Source: CAMLHU01 sp039917855
Lineage (GTDB): Bacteria > Gemmatimonadota > Gemmatimonadetes > Gemmatimonadales > GWC2-71-9
Length of the DNA stretch: 64,000 bases
Assembly: GCA_039917855.1 (NCBI GenBank)
Contig: JBDSIR010000058.1
Span: 1 to 64,000, forward strand
Direction of reading: 5' to 3'
In this document: piece by piece, positions 8,580 to 16,848 of the stretch
Layout of the letters: every line of letters starts with the position of its first letter
How positions within the stretch are numbered: the first letter of the stretch is position 1
Notes under the pieces: generated by a model
What the model was told of the DNA's origin: nothing
Database searches by the model: none
What the model saw: only the letters and a program-made list of their open reading frames with translations
Program-made: the position numbers and the translations under genes

Positions 8580-9193
8580 CCCCCGAAGAACTCGCCGCCG
8601 AATACGACCGCCAGTACCACGCGACCCGGGTCCGCTATGGTCCGCGGTCGGGTGAGCTCGCTTGGCGACTCAGCCAACTGCTCTGGCGGCAAAAGGCGCT
8701 GCTCCGCTGGTTCGACTTCCGCGGGCTCGATGTGCTCGACTATGGCTGCATGGATGGCGTCTTCAGCTACGCAATGGCGCGCGCGGGAGCCAAGGTCACC
8801 GGGCTCGACGTGAGCCCCGCCGCGCTGGCGCAGGCGGAGGCATGGCGCAGCGCGAATGATGACGTGCGGTTCACCCAGGTGCTCGACCCCGCGACCCGCT
8901 TCGATCGGGTCACCTGTTGCGAGGTGGTGGAGCACATGCCCGACGACCGGGCCTTCGTCGGCAAGCTGGTCGGCTGGCTCAGGCCGGGCGGGGTGCTGAT
9001 CGGGACGGTGCCGGTCGGACGATCGTTCTGGGATCCCGATCACAAACGGCTGTACGACGAACCGATGCTCCGGCTGGCGCTCGAACCGTGGGGCAAAGTG
9101 CGGATCCGACGGCTCTATCGGAAGGTGTGGCGGAACTGGTTCCCCTGGGTGCAGGACAGCGCGGCGGTGTTCGTGTTCGAAGTGAGGGTCTGA
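8576..9193 (+). CDS. Class I SAM-dependent methyltransferase
   Basis: 205 aa. The ATG overlaps the preceding stop. The SAM-binding glycine motif is VLDYGCMDGVFSYAMARAG, followed by the acidic ribose-binding residue in VTGLDVSP and the motif IV/post-IV region DRVTCCEVVEHMPDDRAF with LRPGGVLIGTVP. This is the UbiG/Methyltransf_11 layout. The coupling with a GT2-like gene suggests methylation of a sugar or lipid-linked glycan, but this is inference from position. Confidence 0.85.
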   Translation: MTPEELAAEYDRQYHATRVRYGPRSGELAWRLSQLLWRQKALLRWFDFRGLDVLDYGCMDGVFSYAMARAGAKVTGLDVSPAALAQAEAWRSANDDVRFTQVLDPATRFDRVTCCEVVEHMPDDRAFVGKLVGWLRPGGVLIGTVPVGRSFWDPDHKRLYDEPMLRLALEPWGKVRIRRLYRKVWRNWFPWVQDSAAVFVFEVRV

Positions 9194-9203
9194 ACTGCTG
9201 TTG

Positions 9204-9275
9204 AGGGTCGAGAGTGGAGGGTGCTGCAAGGCGAGATCTCCCCCTGCAGCACCCTCGACCCTTCACACTCCACCC
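9204..9275. repeat. Hairpin between convergent genes
   Basis: The core arms 9218-9229 and 9245-9256 are a perfect 12-bp inverted repeat (GAGGGTGCTGCA). The outer parts (GGGTCGAGAGTGGAGG against CTCGACCCTTCACACTCCACC) continue imperfectly. It ends at the stop codon of the next minus-strand gene and could terminate both convergent transcripts. Confidence 0.75.
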
Positions 9276-10244
9276 CTACACCTCCAGCCCCCGCCCCTCA
9301 AGCAGGAGCCGGAGCCGGTGCGCGTACGTGTGCCCCGCCAGCGCATGTCCCCGCCCCGCCGCCGCCACCTTGGCGCGCTCCGCCGGTGCATCGAGCCAGC
9401 GCCGGGCCTGTATCGCCGCATCCGCCGGGCCGCGATACCAGCCGCAGTGCACCCCCTCCTGCGCAAACATCTCGATCCCCTCGACGTACTCCCCCAGATA
9501 GAACCCGCCGCACCCCAGCACCTTCCACATCCGGTTCGACGCCGAGTAGCGGGCGCGCGCCTGTTCGGGGCTGAAGCTCGCGCCCATCGAGATCCTGGCC
9601 GCAGTCGTGGCCCGCGCGAATTCCTCCCCGCGGATCTCCCCCCCCTTCACCGGGATCTCCATCGGTGCTCCCTCCCACCCCGGCCCGCGCACCTGGAGGT
9701 CGCACACCTTCGCCACCGCCTGCAGCACCGGCCACCGATGCGGGAAGGGTCCCGAACCGATGAAGCTCGCATCGCAGTCGTACTCCGCCGGCCACGAACG
9801 CGCCGGAGCGTCGATCACGGGGTCCGTCCCCTGCGGCAACCAATGGGCCTCGGCGATACCCCTGGTCAGGTAACCCGCGACCCCATCGTAGTAGGTGGTG
9901 AATACCCGTTGCGTGGCGCGGCCCAGGAGAAGGATCTCCGGGGTTACCGGGAGGTCGAAGTACCAGACCGCGGCCCATCGGCCGCGGCAGACTCGGCGGA
10001 GGCGATCCTCCCCCAGCTCAGCGGCATACCGCGTCAGGAGCACCGTGTCGGCCGCGAAGGCGTCGAGCCGCCAGCGGAGAAGGGCGGGGCCGAGGGGCCC
10101 GAGCGCGCGCCAGCGGGCCACATCGACGAAGAGCACTTCGTGCCCCAACGACCGCGCGGCGCGCACGATCGAGGCCTCGGTGCGATAGGTCCCGCGTTTG
10201 CCGAAGACGGCGATGCGGCGAGGCTCAGGACGCGCGTGGGTCAC
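9276..10244 (-). CDS. CgeB-like glycosyltransferase
   Basis: 322 aa. Similar in plan to the gene at 5517. The N-terminus is RIAVFGKRGTYRTEASIVRAAR. The middle has AVWYFDLPVTPEILLLGRAT and HWLPQGTDP. The C-terminal CgeB-type region has SASNRMWKVLGCGGFYLGEY with EGIEMFAQEGVHCGWY. These enzymes are GT-B transferases often found in spore-coat or envelope glycan loci. No signal peptide is seen. It is convergent with the methyltransferase and divergent from the GT2 gene at 10349. The substrate is unknown. Confidence 0.82.
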   Translation of the reverse strand: MTHARPEPRRIAVFGKRGTYRTEASIVRAARSLGHEVLFVDVARWRALGPLGPALLRWRLDAFAADTVLLTRYAAELGEDRLRRVCRGRWAAVWYFDLPVTPEILLLGRATQRVFTTYYDGVAGYLTRGIAEAHWLPQGTDPVIDAPARSWPAEYDCDASFIGSGPFPHRWPVLQAVAKVCDLQVRGPGWEGAPMEIPVKGGEIRGEEFARATTAARISMGASFSPEQARARYSASNRMWKVLGCGGFYLGEYVEGIEMFAQEGVHCGWYRGPADAAIQARRWLDAPAERAKVAAAGRGHALAGHTYAHRLRLLLEGRGLEV

Positions 10245-10348
10245 GTGGCGAGTGGGCCGTGGGGGGTGTAGAGTTGTGGCGACGGCGGGAAAGTGCCCGG
10301 CCCCCGCCTACCTCGCAAGCGTGCCGGCCTCCCCGCGCCCCGAACCCG

Positions 10349-11104
10349 ATGACCCCCAAGGTCCCCGTCACCGTCGTCATCCCCGTGTTGAACGAGGGAC
10401 ACCAGATCGACGCGTGCGTCCGTGGCTGCCTCTGGGCCGACGAGGTCCTGGTGGCCGACGGGGGCTCCACCGACGGTACGGTCGAGAAGGCGCGCGCCGC
10501 GGGCGCCACTGTCCTCGAGGGGACCGGTCCCGGCACCGGGAAGCAGCGCAACCAGGCATTCGAGCGGGCGCGGAACGCCTGGATATTCTCCCTGGACGCC
10601 GACGAACGCTTCAGCACCGAGCTCATCACCGAGATCGGTGAGGTGGTGCGCGCCCCGATGCACGCCGCCTACCGCATCCGCCGCCGCAATTTCTGGCTGG
10701 GCCACGAACAGACCCGCGGCGGGTGGGGCCGCGACTGGGTGGACCGGCTCCATCGCAAGGAGCACCGGTACGTCGAGGCGCGCCCCCACGACCATCTCGA
10801 GCCGATCGCCGATACCGGATCTCTCCGCGGGGCGCTCCTGCATGAACCGTATCGCGATCTCCGCCATCAGCTCGACAAGATGAATCGGTACGCCGAGCTC
10901 GGCGCGATCGATCTGTGGAACGCGGGCCGCCGCGCCAGCTGGTGGGACCTCGCGTTCCGCCCCTTCTGGCGCTTCATCAAGGCGTGGATCCTCGGCGGCG
11001 GGATATTCGAAGGGCGCTACGGACTCGTCCGCTCCGTCCTCGGCGCCTACACCGCGTTCCTGAAGTACGCCGCACTCTGGTCGCTCGAGCGCACCAAGAG
11101 ATGA
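10349..11104 (+). CDS. Glycosyltransferase family 2, WaaE/KdtX-like
   Basis: 251 aa from the ATG at 10349. It has the canonical GT-A start VTVVIPVLNEGHQIDACV, then VLVADGGSTDGTVE, a substrate loop with GKQRNQAFERA and the metal-binding segment IFSLDADERFS. The length and the tail GALLHEPYRDLRHQLDKMNRYA plus the hydrophobic FIKAWILGGGIFEGRYG match the WaaE/LgtF group, which adds glucose to the inner LPS core heptose. Given the GT9 gene in the same cluster, a core-oligosaccharide role is plausible. Its stop overlaps the next ATG. Confidence 0.88.
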   Translation: MTPKVPVTVVIPVLNEGHQIDACVRGCLWADEVLVADGGSTDGTVEKARAAGATVLEGTGPGTGKQRNQAFERARNAWIFSLDADERFSTELITEIGEVVRAPMHAAYRIRRRNFWLGHEQTRGGWGRDWVDRLHRKEHRYVEARPHDHLEPIADTGSLRGALLHEPYRDLRHQLDKMNRYAELGAIDLWNAGRRASWWDLAFRPFWRFIKAWILGGGIFEGRYGLVRSVLGAYTAFLKYAALWSLERTKR

Positions 11105-12306
11105 AGGGGACCACGGCCCCGCACCTCCTGCTGGCCTATGACTTCCCTCCCATAGGCGGCGGCATCGCGCGATGGATGGGGGAGCTCGCGCGCTGCTACC
11201 CCGACCGTTCGCTGGTCGTCTCGACCGGAATGGCAGACGGGAGTCGGGCGATCGACGCGACCTTCCCCGTCACGGTCGACCGGGTGAAGGTCCCCGCCCA
11301 ACGGCTGCGCACCGTGACCGGCCTCATCCGGTGGTCGCTCCGGGCCGGGAAGCTGGCGCGTGAGCGGGGGGTCGAATTCACTTGGTGCGGGAACATCCGG
11401 CCGGCGGGTTACCCGGCCCGGTGGCTCCAGCGCTGGGGCGGCATCCCCTATGGGATGATCCTGTACGGTGGCGACCTGCTGACCTTGCAGGCGCAGGCGG
11501 AGCGATCCGCTCGCAAGCGGAGGATCGGAAGAGATCTTCTCGGCAACGCGGGGATCCTCGTGACCATCAGCGGCTTCAGCCGCGAACTCACGCTTCGAGT
11601 GCTCGCGGGGCTCGAGGTGCCGTGTGCCCCCGATCGCGTCGTGGTGGTTCCGCTCGGCACCGATCCGAAGCGCTTTCATCCTGGGGTGGATCCGGGCATC
11701 GCGAGAGAATATTTCGGGCTCGGGGCAGGACGCTGGCTCCTGACGGTGGCCCGACTCACCCCGCACAAGGGGATCGACACCGCCCTGCGGGTCCTCGCCC
11801 TGCTGGTGCCGCGCTATCCCGACCTCGGCTATCTGGTGGCCGGACAGGGAGAGGACCGCCCGCGGCTCGAGCTGCTCGCGGCCGAGCTGGGTGTGGCGGA
11901 TCGGGTGCGGTGGCTGGGTGCGGTGGGGGACGATCTTCTCCCCTCGCTCTATCGCAACGCTTCGGTCTACCTGGGCCTGTCGCGCCGCGACGGGAACGAG
12001 GTGGAAGGGTTCGGAATCTCGCTGGTGGAGGCGTCGGGATGCGGCGTGCCGGTGGTCGGCGGACGGAGCGGAGGCGTGCCGGACGCGGTGCGCGACGGCG
12101 AGACGGGGATCCTCGTCGATCCGATCTCGGTCGACGACGCGGCGTCCGCGGTGGCGCAACTGCTGGACGATACCGCGCTGGCGCACCGCCTCGGCACATC
12201 GGGGCGGCGGGCGGTGGAGACGTATTACAACTGGGACCGGGTGGCCAAGGACCTCCGCCGCCTCGGCGACGAGGTCACGGCAGCCCTTCGGGTGCCCGCG
12301 CGCTGA
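11101..12306 (+). CDS. Glycosyltransferase family 4
   Basis: 401 aa, with the ATG overlapping the upstream stop. The acceptor-side glycine loop is DFPPIGGGIARWMGEL. The donor side has LLTVARLTPHKGIDTAL, YLVAGQGEDRPRLE and the E-x7-E motif region EGFGISLVEASGCGVPVVGG, followed by VPDAVRDGETGILV. This is a textbook GT4 (PimB/WaaG-like) enzyme. It closes the GT2-GT4 pair and probably extends the same glycan. Its last 32 bp overlap the 3' end of the convergent patatin gene. Confidence 0.9.
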   Translation: MKGTTAPHLLLAYDFPPIGGGIARWMGELARCYPDRSLVVSTGMADGSRAIDATFPVTVDRVKVPAQRLRTVTGLIRWSLRAGKLARERGVEFTWCGNIRPAGYPARWLQRWGGIPYGMILYGGDLLTLQAQAERSARKRRIGRDLLGNAGILVTISGFSRELTLRVLAGLEVPCAPDRVVVVPLGTDPKRFHPGVDPGIAREYFGLGAGRWLLTVARLTPHKGIDTALRVLALLVPRYPDLGYLVAGQGEDRPRLELLAAELGVADRVRWLGAVGDDLLPSLYRNASVYLGLSRRDGNEVEGFGISLVEASGCGVPVVGGRSGGVPDAVRDGETGILVDPISVDDAASAVAQLLDDTALAHRLGTSGRRAVETYYNWDRVAKDLRRLGDEVTAALRVPAR

Positions 12307-13336
12307 TCGCCCAGGTGGGGCAGTGGCGGACGTACTGTCCGTCGATCGGCGACCAGCGCCGCCGTGATGCCACGACCTCCGCCTTGCCGTCTGCCCCCAT
12401 CCGGAAGACCTCCGGCGCCCACATCACACAGGCGCCGCACCCCACGCAGCGCTTCGGGTCCACCGAGACCACGACATCACGTCGAGGGAAGATCCCTTCT
12501 GCCGCGATGGGGAATCCGGTCGGCAGCTCCCCGAACGTGTCGATGGTGGAGCGATATCCCTCGTCGATCAGCTCGCGGGTATGGGAGAAGGAGAACATCG
12601 AGATGTGCTCCACCCGGGGGTGAACGAACATCAGCGGCGGGGTGCGCCAGTGGTGCAGGCGCTCCCGCAGCATCGCGTGCATCACCAGTTCGAGGCCGCG
12701 CGCGTAGGTCGCCGCAAATCCCCCGAGCCCGGTGCCGGAGCGGAGCGTCGTGGTAGCGCCGACGTGCACCGCGATGACCGGGGCCGGCACCAGCGAGGCC
12801 GCCACCCGGACGGGCAGATTCTCGATCACCGCGCCATCGACACAGAGCCGGCCATCGATGTCCCGCGGCGGGAAGAGTCCCGGCAGGGCGCAGGAAGCGA
12901 AAACGGCATCCGCTACCCGCACGTGGTCGAGTCCGGGCTGTCCCCAGAGCACCTGCCCACCGGTGTTGAGGTCCACGGTGGCCACCACCAGCCGGTGCTT
13001 GAGCTCCTTGAAGGTGATGTCGCCGACCAGGCGGTGGATCAGCGCGTCGAGCGGCTCCGGTCGATAGACCGCCAGCGCGTGCATCCGCTTGAATGCCATG
13101 TCGAGGTGGGCGATGCGGAACACGTCCTTCCGCTGCACCTCCAGCGCGATCTCGCCCATCCGCTCCGGCGACACCCCGGCGCACCACGCCGCCGCGATCA
13201 GCGACCCCATCGAACAGCCCACGACGAGCTCGGGCGTCATGCCGAGCTCCTCCAGCGCCTGGAAGACGCCGATGTGGGCCATCCCCTTCAGGCCTCCGCC
13301 GCCCAGCACCATCGAGAAGGGACCGTCGAAGCGCAC
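12275..13336 (-). CDS. Patatin-like phospholipase with C-terminal ferredoxin domain
   Basis: 353 aa using a GTG at 13334-13336 with a weak GGA upstream; an ATG eight codons later is an alternative. Residues about 9-250 are a patatin domain: oxyanion loop GGGGLKG at 12-18, nucleophile elbow GCSMG with Ser42, and catalytic Asp167 in VDGAVI. These define a Ser-Asp dyad lipid acyl hydrolase. The last 65 residues are a monocluster ferredoxin: C297, C300, C303 in CVGCGAC, and C339 in HCPTWAI, enough ligands for one [4Fe-4S] cluster. The two parts are in one uninterrupted frame. No signal peptide is seen. The pairing is unusual and suggests a redox-gated lipase, which is inference. Confidence 0.88.
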   Translation of the reverse strand: MRFDGPFSMVLGGGGLKGMAHIGVFQALEELGMTPELVVGCSMGSLIAAAWCAGVSPERMGEIALEVQRKDVFRIAHLDMAFKRMHALAVYRPEPLDALIHRLVGDITFKELKHRLVVATVDLNTGGQVLWGQPGLDHVRVADAVFASCALPGLFPPRDIDGRLCVDGAVIENLPVRVAASLVPAPVIAVHVGATTTLRSGTGLGGFAATYARGLELVMHAMLRERLHHWRTPPLMFVHPRVEHISMFSFSHTRELIDEGYRSTIDTFGELPTGFPIAAEGIFPRRDVVVSVDPKRCVGCGACVMWAPEVFRMGADGKAEVVASRRRWSPIDGQYVRHCPTWAISARAPEGLP

Positions 13337-13379
13337 CGCTTGTCCAGGGTAGAGTGACAGGAGTAACGTACCGACCCTG

Positions 13380-14240
13380 ATGCCCCACCTGCCAGCCTCC
13401 CTCCTCCCCGCCGTCGACCGGTTCCGGCGCGACCGCCTCCTGCAGTTCGGTGCCCTCCTGGTGGCCGCCGTCCTGCTGGCTGCGCTCTTCGCGCACTGGA
13501 TCGCGCCATTCGACCCGCTCACCGGTGACTTGCGGGGGGCTTATCTCCTTCCCCCGGGGGGCGGCCACCTGCTCGGTACCGACAGTCAGGGGCGCGACGT
13601 ATGGAGCCGGGTGCTCTACGGTGCCAGGATCTCGATCCTGGTCGGCGTCATCTCGCAGGGCGTCGCGCTCGCCCTCGGCGTCACGCTCGGGCTCGTGGCC
13701 GGATACTACGGACGCTGGGTCGACGGCGTGATCATGCGCCTCGCCGACGTGACCCTCGCGTTCCCGACCCTCCTCCTCCTCATCGCGGTGGCGGCGGCCG
13801 TGCGGCCGAGCCTCCCGCTCACCTTCGTGCTGATCGGCATCGTGGGCTGGGCGGGGATGGCGCGGCTGGTGCGCGGGCAGGTCCTGGTGCTCCGGGGCGC
13901 GGAATACGTGCAGGCCGCCCGGGCCCTCGGCGCGCCCGACCGGCGCATCCTCTTCAGCCACCTCCTTCCCAACGTCCGGGCTCAGGTCATCGTCGCCGCG
14001 ACCCTGGGCATCGCCGGTGCGATGATGGCCGAGGCGGCGCTCAGTTTCCTCGGGCTCGGTGCCCAACCGCCGACGCCCAGCTGGGGAGCGATGGTGAGCG
14101 ATGGACGCGACCTGCTTCGGGTGGCACCTTGGGTGAGCTTTGCACCGGGGGTCGCGATCGGGCTGGCGGTGCTGGGGTTCAATCTGGTAGGGGATGGACT
14201 GCGGGAGGCGTATGATCCCAAGCTAAGAAGTGACCGGTGA
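13380..14240 (+). CDS. ABC transporter permease, DppC/OppC type
   Basis: 286 aa. An N-terminal membrane helix follows a charged leader, then the OppC-type hallmark HLLGTDSQGRDVWSRVLYGA. There are about five further helices and the EAA loop EYVQAARALGAPDRRILFSHLLPN that contacts the ATPase. In this family it pairs with a DppB-like permease, two ATPases and a binding protein to import peptides. None of those is adjacent, so it is an orphan. The C-terminal SDR and the stop codon are encoded by the start of a GTGACCG repeat arm. The start is 43 bp from the divergent patatin gene. Confidence 0.9.
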   Translation: MPHLPASLLPAVDRFRRDRLLQFGALLVAAVLLAALFAHWIAPFDPLTGDLRGAYLLPPGGGHLLGTDSQGRDVWSRVLYGARISILVGVISQGVALALGVTLGLVAGYYGRWVDGVIMRLADVTLAFPTLLLLIAVAAAVRPSLPLTFVLIGIVGWAGMARLVRGQVLVLRGAEYVQAARALGAPDRRILFSHLLPNVRAQVIVAATLGIAGAMMAEAALSFLGLGAQPPTPSWGAMVSDGRDLLRVAPWVSFAPGVAIGLAVLGFNLVGDGLREAYDPKLRSDR

Positions 14241-14768
14241 CCGGTGACCGGTGACCAGTGGTCATTCGGAAGGGGGTGGTTCCTCGGGTGGTGCCTTGGG
14301 TGAACGTGGGCCACGCTTCTTGACGTGAAGCAAGAGACCATACGTAAGACGCTGACAGCGCCCGCTCAATTCGAGCAGGCGGTCGAGGTCGGCGGTCGGC
14401 AGCATCTCAGTCACCTTTGCGTGCTCCAGTAGCTCCCCGGTCTCGACCGCTGAACCGTAAGCGATGTCCAGATGGCGACGGAAGGTCGGGGAGCTGGTGA
14501 ACGCGTAGCCTTCCGCGATATTCAGTCGAACGGAGAGGGCCGCCCGGGTGAGTTGTGAGAAGGTCGCGGCCTTCGACGGATGCCAGTAGGCGCGGGAGAG
14601 TTTCGCCACGTCGATGGCGATCTCCCTTGCCGTCTGCCATGCCAGCAATGATGTGTGGTCCCGCATGACCCGAATCTGCGATCTGGGCCGCCAACAACCA
14701 TCACCATTTCAATTTCTTCCGGCGCGGAATCACGCGGCCAGGTCACTGGTCACCGGTCACTGGTCACC
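14231..14768. repeat. Inverted repeat (GGTGACC heptamers) flanking a four-helix-bundle gene (family D)
   Basis: The left arm 14231-14260 is four TGACCGG/TGACCAG heptamers. The right arm 14741-14768 is the inverse (GGTCACTGGTCACC twice over). The 480 bp between them hold one gene plus about 70 bp of AT-richer DNA. The left arm overlaps the stop of the permease and abuts the stop of the four-helix gene. The right arm ends 3 bp before the aminotransferase start. A related hairpin without a gene lies at 25447-25571. Confidence 0.85.
14262..14666 (-). CDS. Four-helix-bundle protein (S23/TIGR02436-like)
   Basis: 134 aa. The opening LLAWQTAREIAIDVAKLSRAY, the central FSQLTRAALSVRLNIAEGYA and FRRHLDIAYGSAVETGELLEHA are the conserved helices of the four-helix-bundle family first seen in intervening sequences of 23S rRNA genes and related to Avd proteins of diversity-generating retroelements. 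No reverse transcriptase or rRNA is nearby. The tail GPRSPKAPPEEPPPSE is low complexity. The family function is not established; nucleic-acid binding is the usual suggestion. The gene sits alone between inverted heptamer arrays, on the strand opposite its neighbours, and looks like a cassette. Confidence 0.9.
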   Translation of the reverse strand: MRDHTSLLAWQTAREIAIDVAKLSRAYWHPSKAATFSQLTRAALSVRLNIAEGYAFTSSPTFRRHLDIAYGSAVETGELLEHAKVTEMLPTADLDRLLELSGRCQRLTYGLLLHVKKRGPRSPKAPPEEPPPSE

Positions 14769-14771
14769 CCG

Positions 14772-15908
14772 ATGAGCTACGACGTCGAAGCACTCCGCCG
14801 GACCGAGTTCCCGTGGGCCGATGGACGGATCTACCTCGACCACGCGTCACTGGGGCCGCTCCCGGCGCGCACCGCGCGGGCCATCGCCGAGTTCAATGCT
14901 CGACGCACCATCCCGTGGCAGATCGTGCCCGACGATTTCAGCACCATCCCGGGAGACGCGCGGGCGATCGCTGCGCGGCTGGTGAACGCCGACGTCGAGG
15001 AGATCGGCCTCGTCCAGACCACTTCCCTGGGACTGGCACTGGCGGCGCACGCCCTCCCCTTCAAGGAAGGGGACCTGATCCTCGTCAGCGACAAGGAGTT
15101 CCCCTCCAACATCTACCCTTGGAAGCTGCTGAAAGGGCAGGGGGTGGGGGTCGAGATCGTCTCGTGTACACCGGAAGGGTGGCCCGATGAGGAGGCCCTG
15201 ATCCGTCAGCTCGCCGATCCGCGCGTGAAGGCCCTTGCGGTCTCGGCGGTGCAATTCGCCACCGGCTATCGGGTCGATCTGGCGCGGTTCTCGGCCGAAA
15301 CCCGGAAACGGCACAAGTACCTGATCGTCGACGCGATCCAGGCCGTGGGGGTCCACCCGATCGATGTGAAGGCGACGCCGGTGGACATTCTCACCTGCGC
15401 CTCCCAGAAGTGGCTGCTCGGTCCATGGGGGGCGGGCTTCATCTACGCCCGCAAGGAGCTGATCCCGTCCCTGGCCCCGACCGTCGCCAGCTGGATCGGC
15501 TATGAGGAGAGCGATGACCTGACCCGCCTCACCTCCTACGCCGGCAGCTATCGTCCCAACGCCCGACGCTTCGAACTTTCCGGCCACGCGCTCCAGGACC
15601 TCGTGGGATTCACCAGCTCGGCGAAGTTGCTGCTCGAACTCGGCATCCCCGCGATCGCCGAGCACCTCCGTGGCATCCATGCCCCGGTGGTCGCGATGGC
15701 GCGCAAGAAGGGGATCCCGCTCGCGACCCCGCAGGATGGTCGCAGCGCCGGGACGCTCGCGCTCCGTCCCGCGGACCCGACGGCGATGCACTCCCGTCTT
15801 CGCCAAGGGGGCGTCCATTGCTCGGTCCGCGAGGGCGTGGTGCGGCTCAGTCCCCATTGTTACAACACGATCGAAGAGATGACCGCCGTCTCCGACCTGC
15901 TGGAGTGA
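14772..15908 (+). CDS. Class V aminotransferase (cysteine desulfurase-like fold)
   Basis: 378 aa from the ATG at 14772. It is a PLP-dependent fold type I enzyme. The N-terminus has IYLDHASLGPLPARTARAI. The cofactor Asp/His region is HKYLIVDAIQAVGVHPID. The Schiff-base Lys lies in CASQKWLLGPWGAGFIYAR. The C-terminus has VVRLSPHCYNTIEEM, common to this class (SufS, isopenicillin epimerase-like and kynureninase-like enzymes). There is no active-site Cys loop typical of IscS, so desulfurase activity is not assured. It is followed after 7 bp by a methyltransferase and is probably co-transcribed. Confidence 0.88.
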   Translation: MSYDVEALRRTEFPWADGRIYLDHASLGPLPARTARAIAEFNARRTIPWQIVPDDFSTIPGDARAIAARLVNADVEEIGLVQTTSLGLALAAHALPFKEGDLILVSDKEFPSNIYPWKLLKGQGVGVEIVSCTPEGWPDEEALIRQLADPRVKALAVSAVQFATGYRVDLARFSAETRKRHKYLIVDAIQAVGVHPIDVKATPVDILTCASQKWLLGPWGAGFIYARKELIPSLAPTVASWIGYEESDDLTRLTSYAGSYRPNARRFELSGHALQDLVGFTSSAKLLLELGIPAIAEHLRGIHAPVVAMARKKGIPLATPQDGRSAGTLALRPADPTAMHSRLRQGGVHCSVREGVVRLSPHCYNTIEEMTAVSDLLE

Positions 15909-15915
15909 ACTCGGG

Positions 15916-16821
15916 ATGACCTTCGCCTTCAACACCTGTTGCACCGCCCGCTCGTTCGACTCACCGGAGTGGATGGAGGTGTATCGGGAGTTCCACCGGG
16001 ATCTTCGGCTGCCCGAGCCGTTGGACCCCACCGGGGTCGGGCCCTCGATCTTCGGCTGGTACGGCACCACCATCTGGAGCGGGCATCCGGAGCGGGTCGG
16101 ACGCGAGTGGTGCGCCCCGGCGAATCTCCGGGAGACCCACAAGATCTGGGAATATGTCCAGGTGCTCGGGGCGCTCCGCTACGGGTTCGGGGACCTCCGC
16201 GGGAAGCGGATCCTCTCGCTCGGGGCCGGCATCGAAAGCCCGCTCTGGACGCTCGCGCGCCTGGGCGCCGATGTCGTTGCGACGGACACCTATTTCGAGC
16301 GGCGATACTGGCACCCGGAACAAGTGCCCTACATCCGCGCGGGGGCGCGCGTGTTCTGTCCCTACGGCGAGTGTCCGCCCGTGCGGTTCGTCAATCTCAA
16401 CCTGCGGTTCCGCAGCCTGCGGAGCCTCTTCACCTGGGCGCGCCTGGGCGACTTCGACGTCGTCTACAGCATCTCCAGCCTCGAGCACGTGCACGGGACC
16501 AATCGCCAGGGTCCCCCCGAAGGGGTCCCCCGGATCTTCGCCAGGAAGCTCCGGATGTTCCGGAAGATCACGCGGAAATTGCGGCGCGGCGGGGTGTTCG
16601 CCTTCACCACCGAGGTGATCACCGCGTGCGACGCTATCCGACGGCTGGACTTCTACACCCGGTCGGAGATCGATGCGATCGTCGACGACCTGGGCCGACA
16701 GGGCCTGGAACTCCTCGGCCCGGTGGACTGGTCCGCCCTCGGCGAACAGGATCTCCCGACCAAGGGGGTGCCAGGGGCGCGCCACACGGCGCTGTCTTTG
16801 GCCTTCAAGCGAGTTCGGTAA
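15916..16821 (+). CDS. SAM-dependent methyltransferase-like protein
   Basis: 301 aa. Motif I is KRILSLGAGIESPLWTLARLGADVVATD, and the post-motif region FDVVYSISSLEHVHG fits class I methyltransferases. LRRGGVFAFTTEVI is the motif VI equivalent. The N-terminal 80 residues, with several Trp (GWYGTTIW, REWCAP), are specific to this protein. Similar layouts occur in envelope polysaccharide loci. It follows the aminotransferase by 7 bp, which suggests joint action on one metabolite. The substrate is not known. Confidence 0.8.
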   Translation: MTFAFNTCCTARSFDSPEWMEVYREFHRDLRLPEPLDPTGVGPSIFGWYGTTIWSGHPERVGREWCAPANLRETHKIWEYVQVLGALRYGFGDLRGKRILSLGAGIESPLWTLARLGADVVATDTYFERRYWHPEQVPYIRAGARVFCPYGECPPVRFVNLNLRFRSLRSLFTWARLGDFDVVYSISSLEHVHGTNRQGPPEGVPRIFARKLRMFRKITRKLRRGGVFAFTTEVITACDAIRRLDFYTRSEIDAIVDDLGRQGLELLGPVDWSALGEQDLPTKGVPGARHTALSLAFKRVR

Positions 16822-16848
16822 GCCGCACTCCCGGACCGGAGGTGGCGG

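Noticed and set aside
14262..14768. Intact insertion sequence carrying the four-helix-bundle gene
   Set aside because: No transposase and no target-site duplication are seen. Only the inverted heptamer arrays support a cassette, so it is reported as a repeat.
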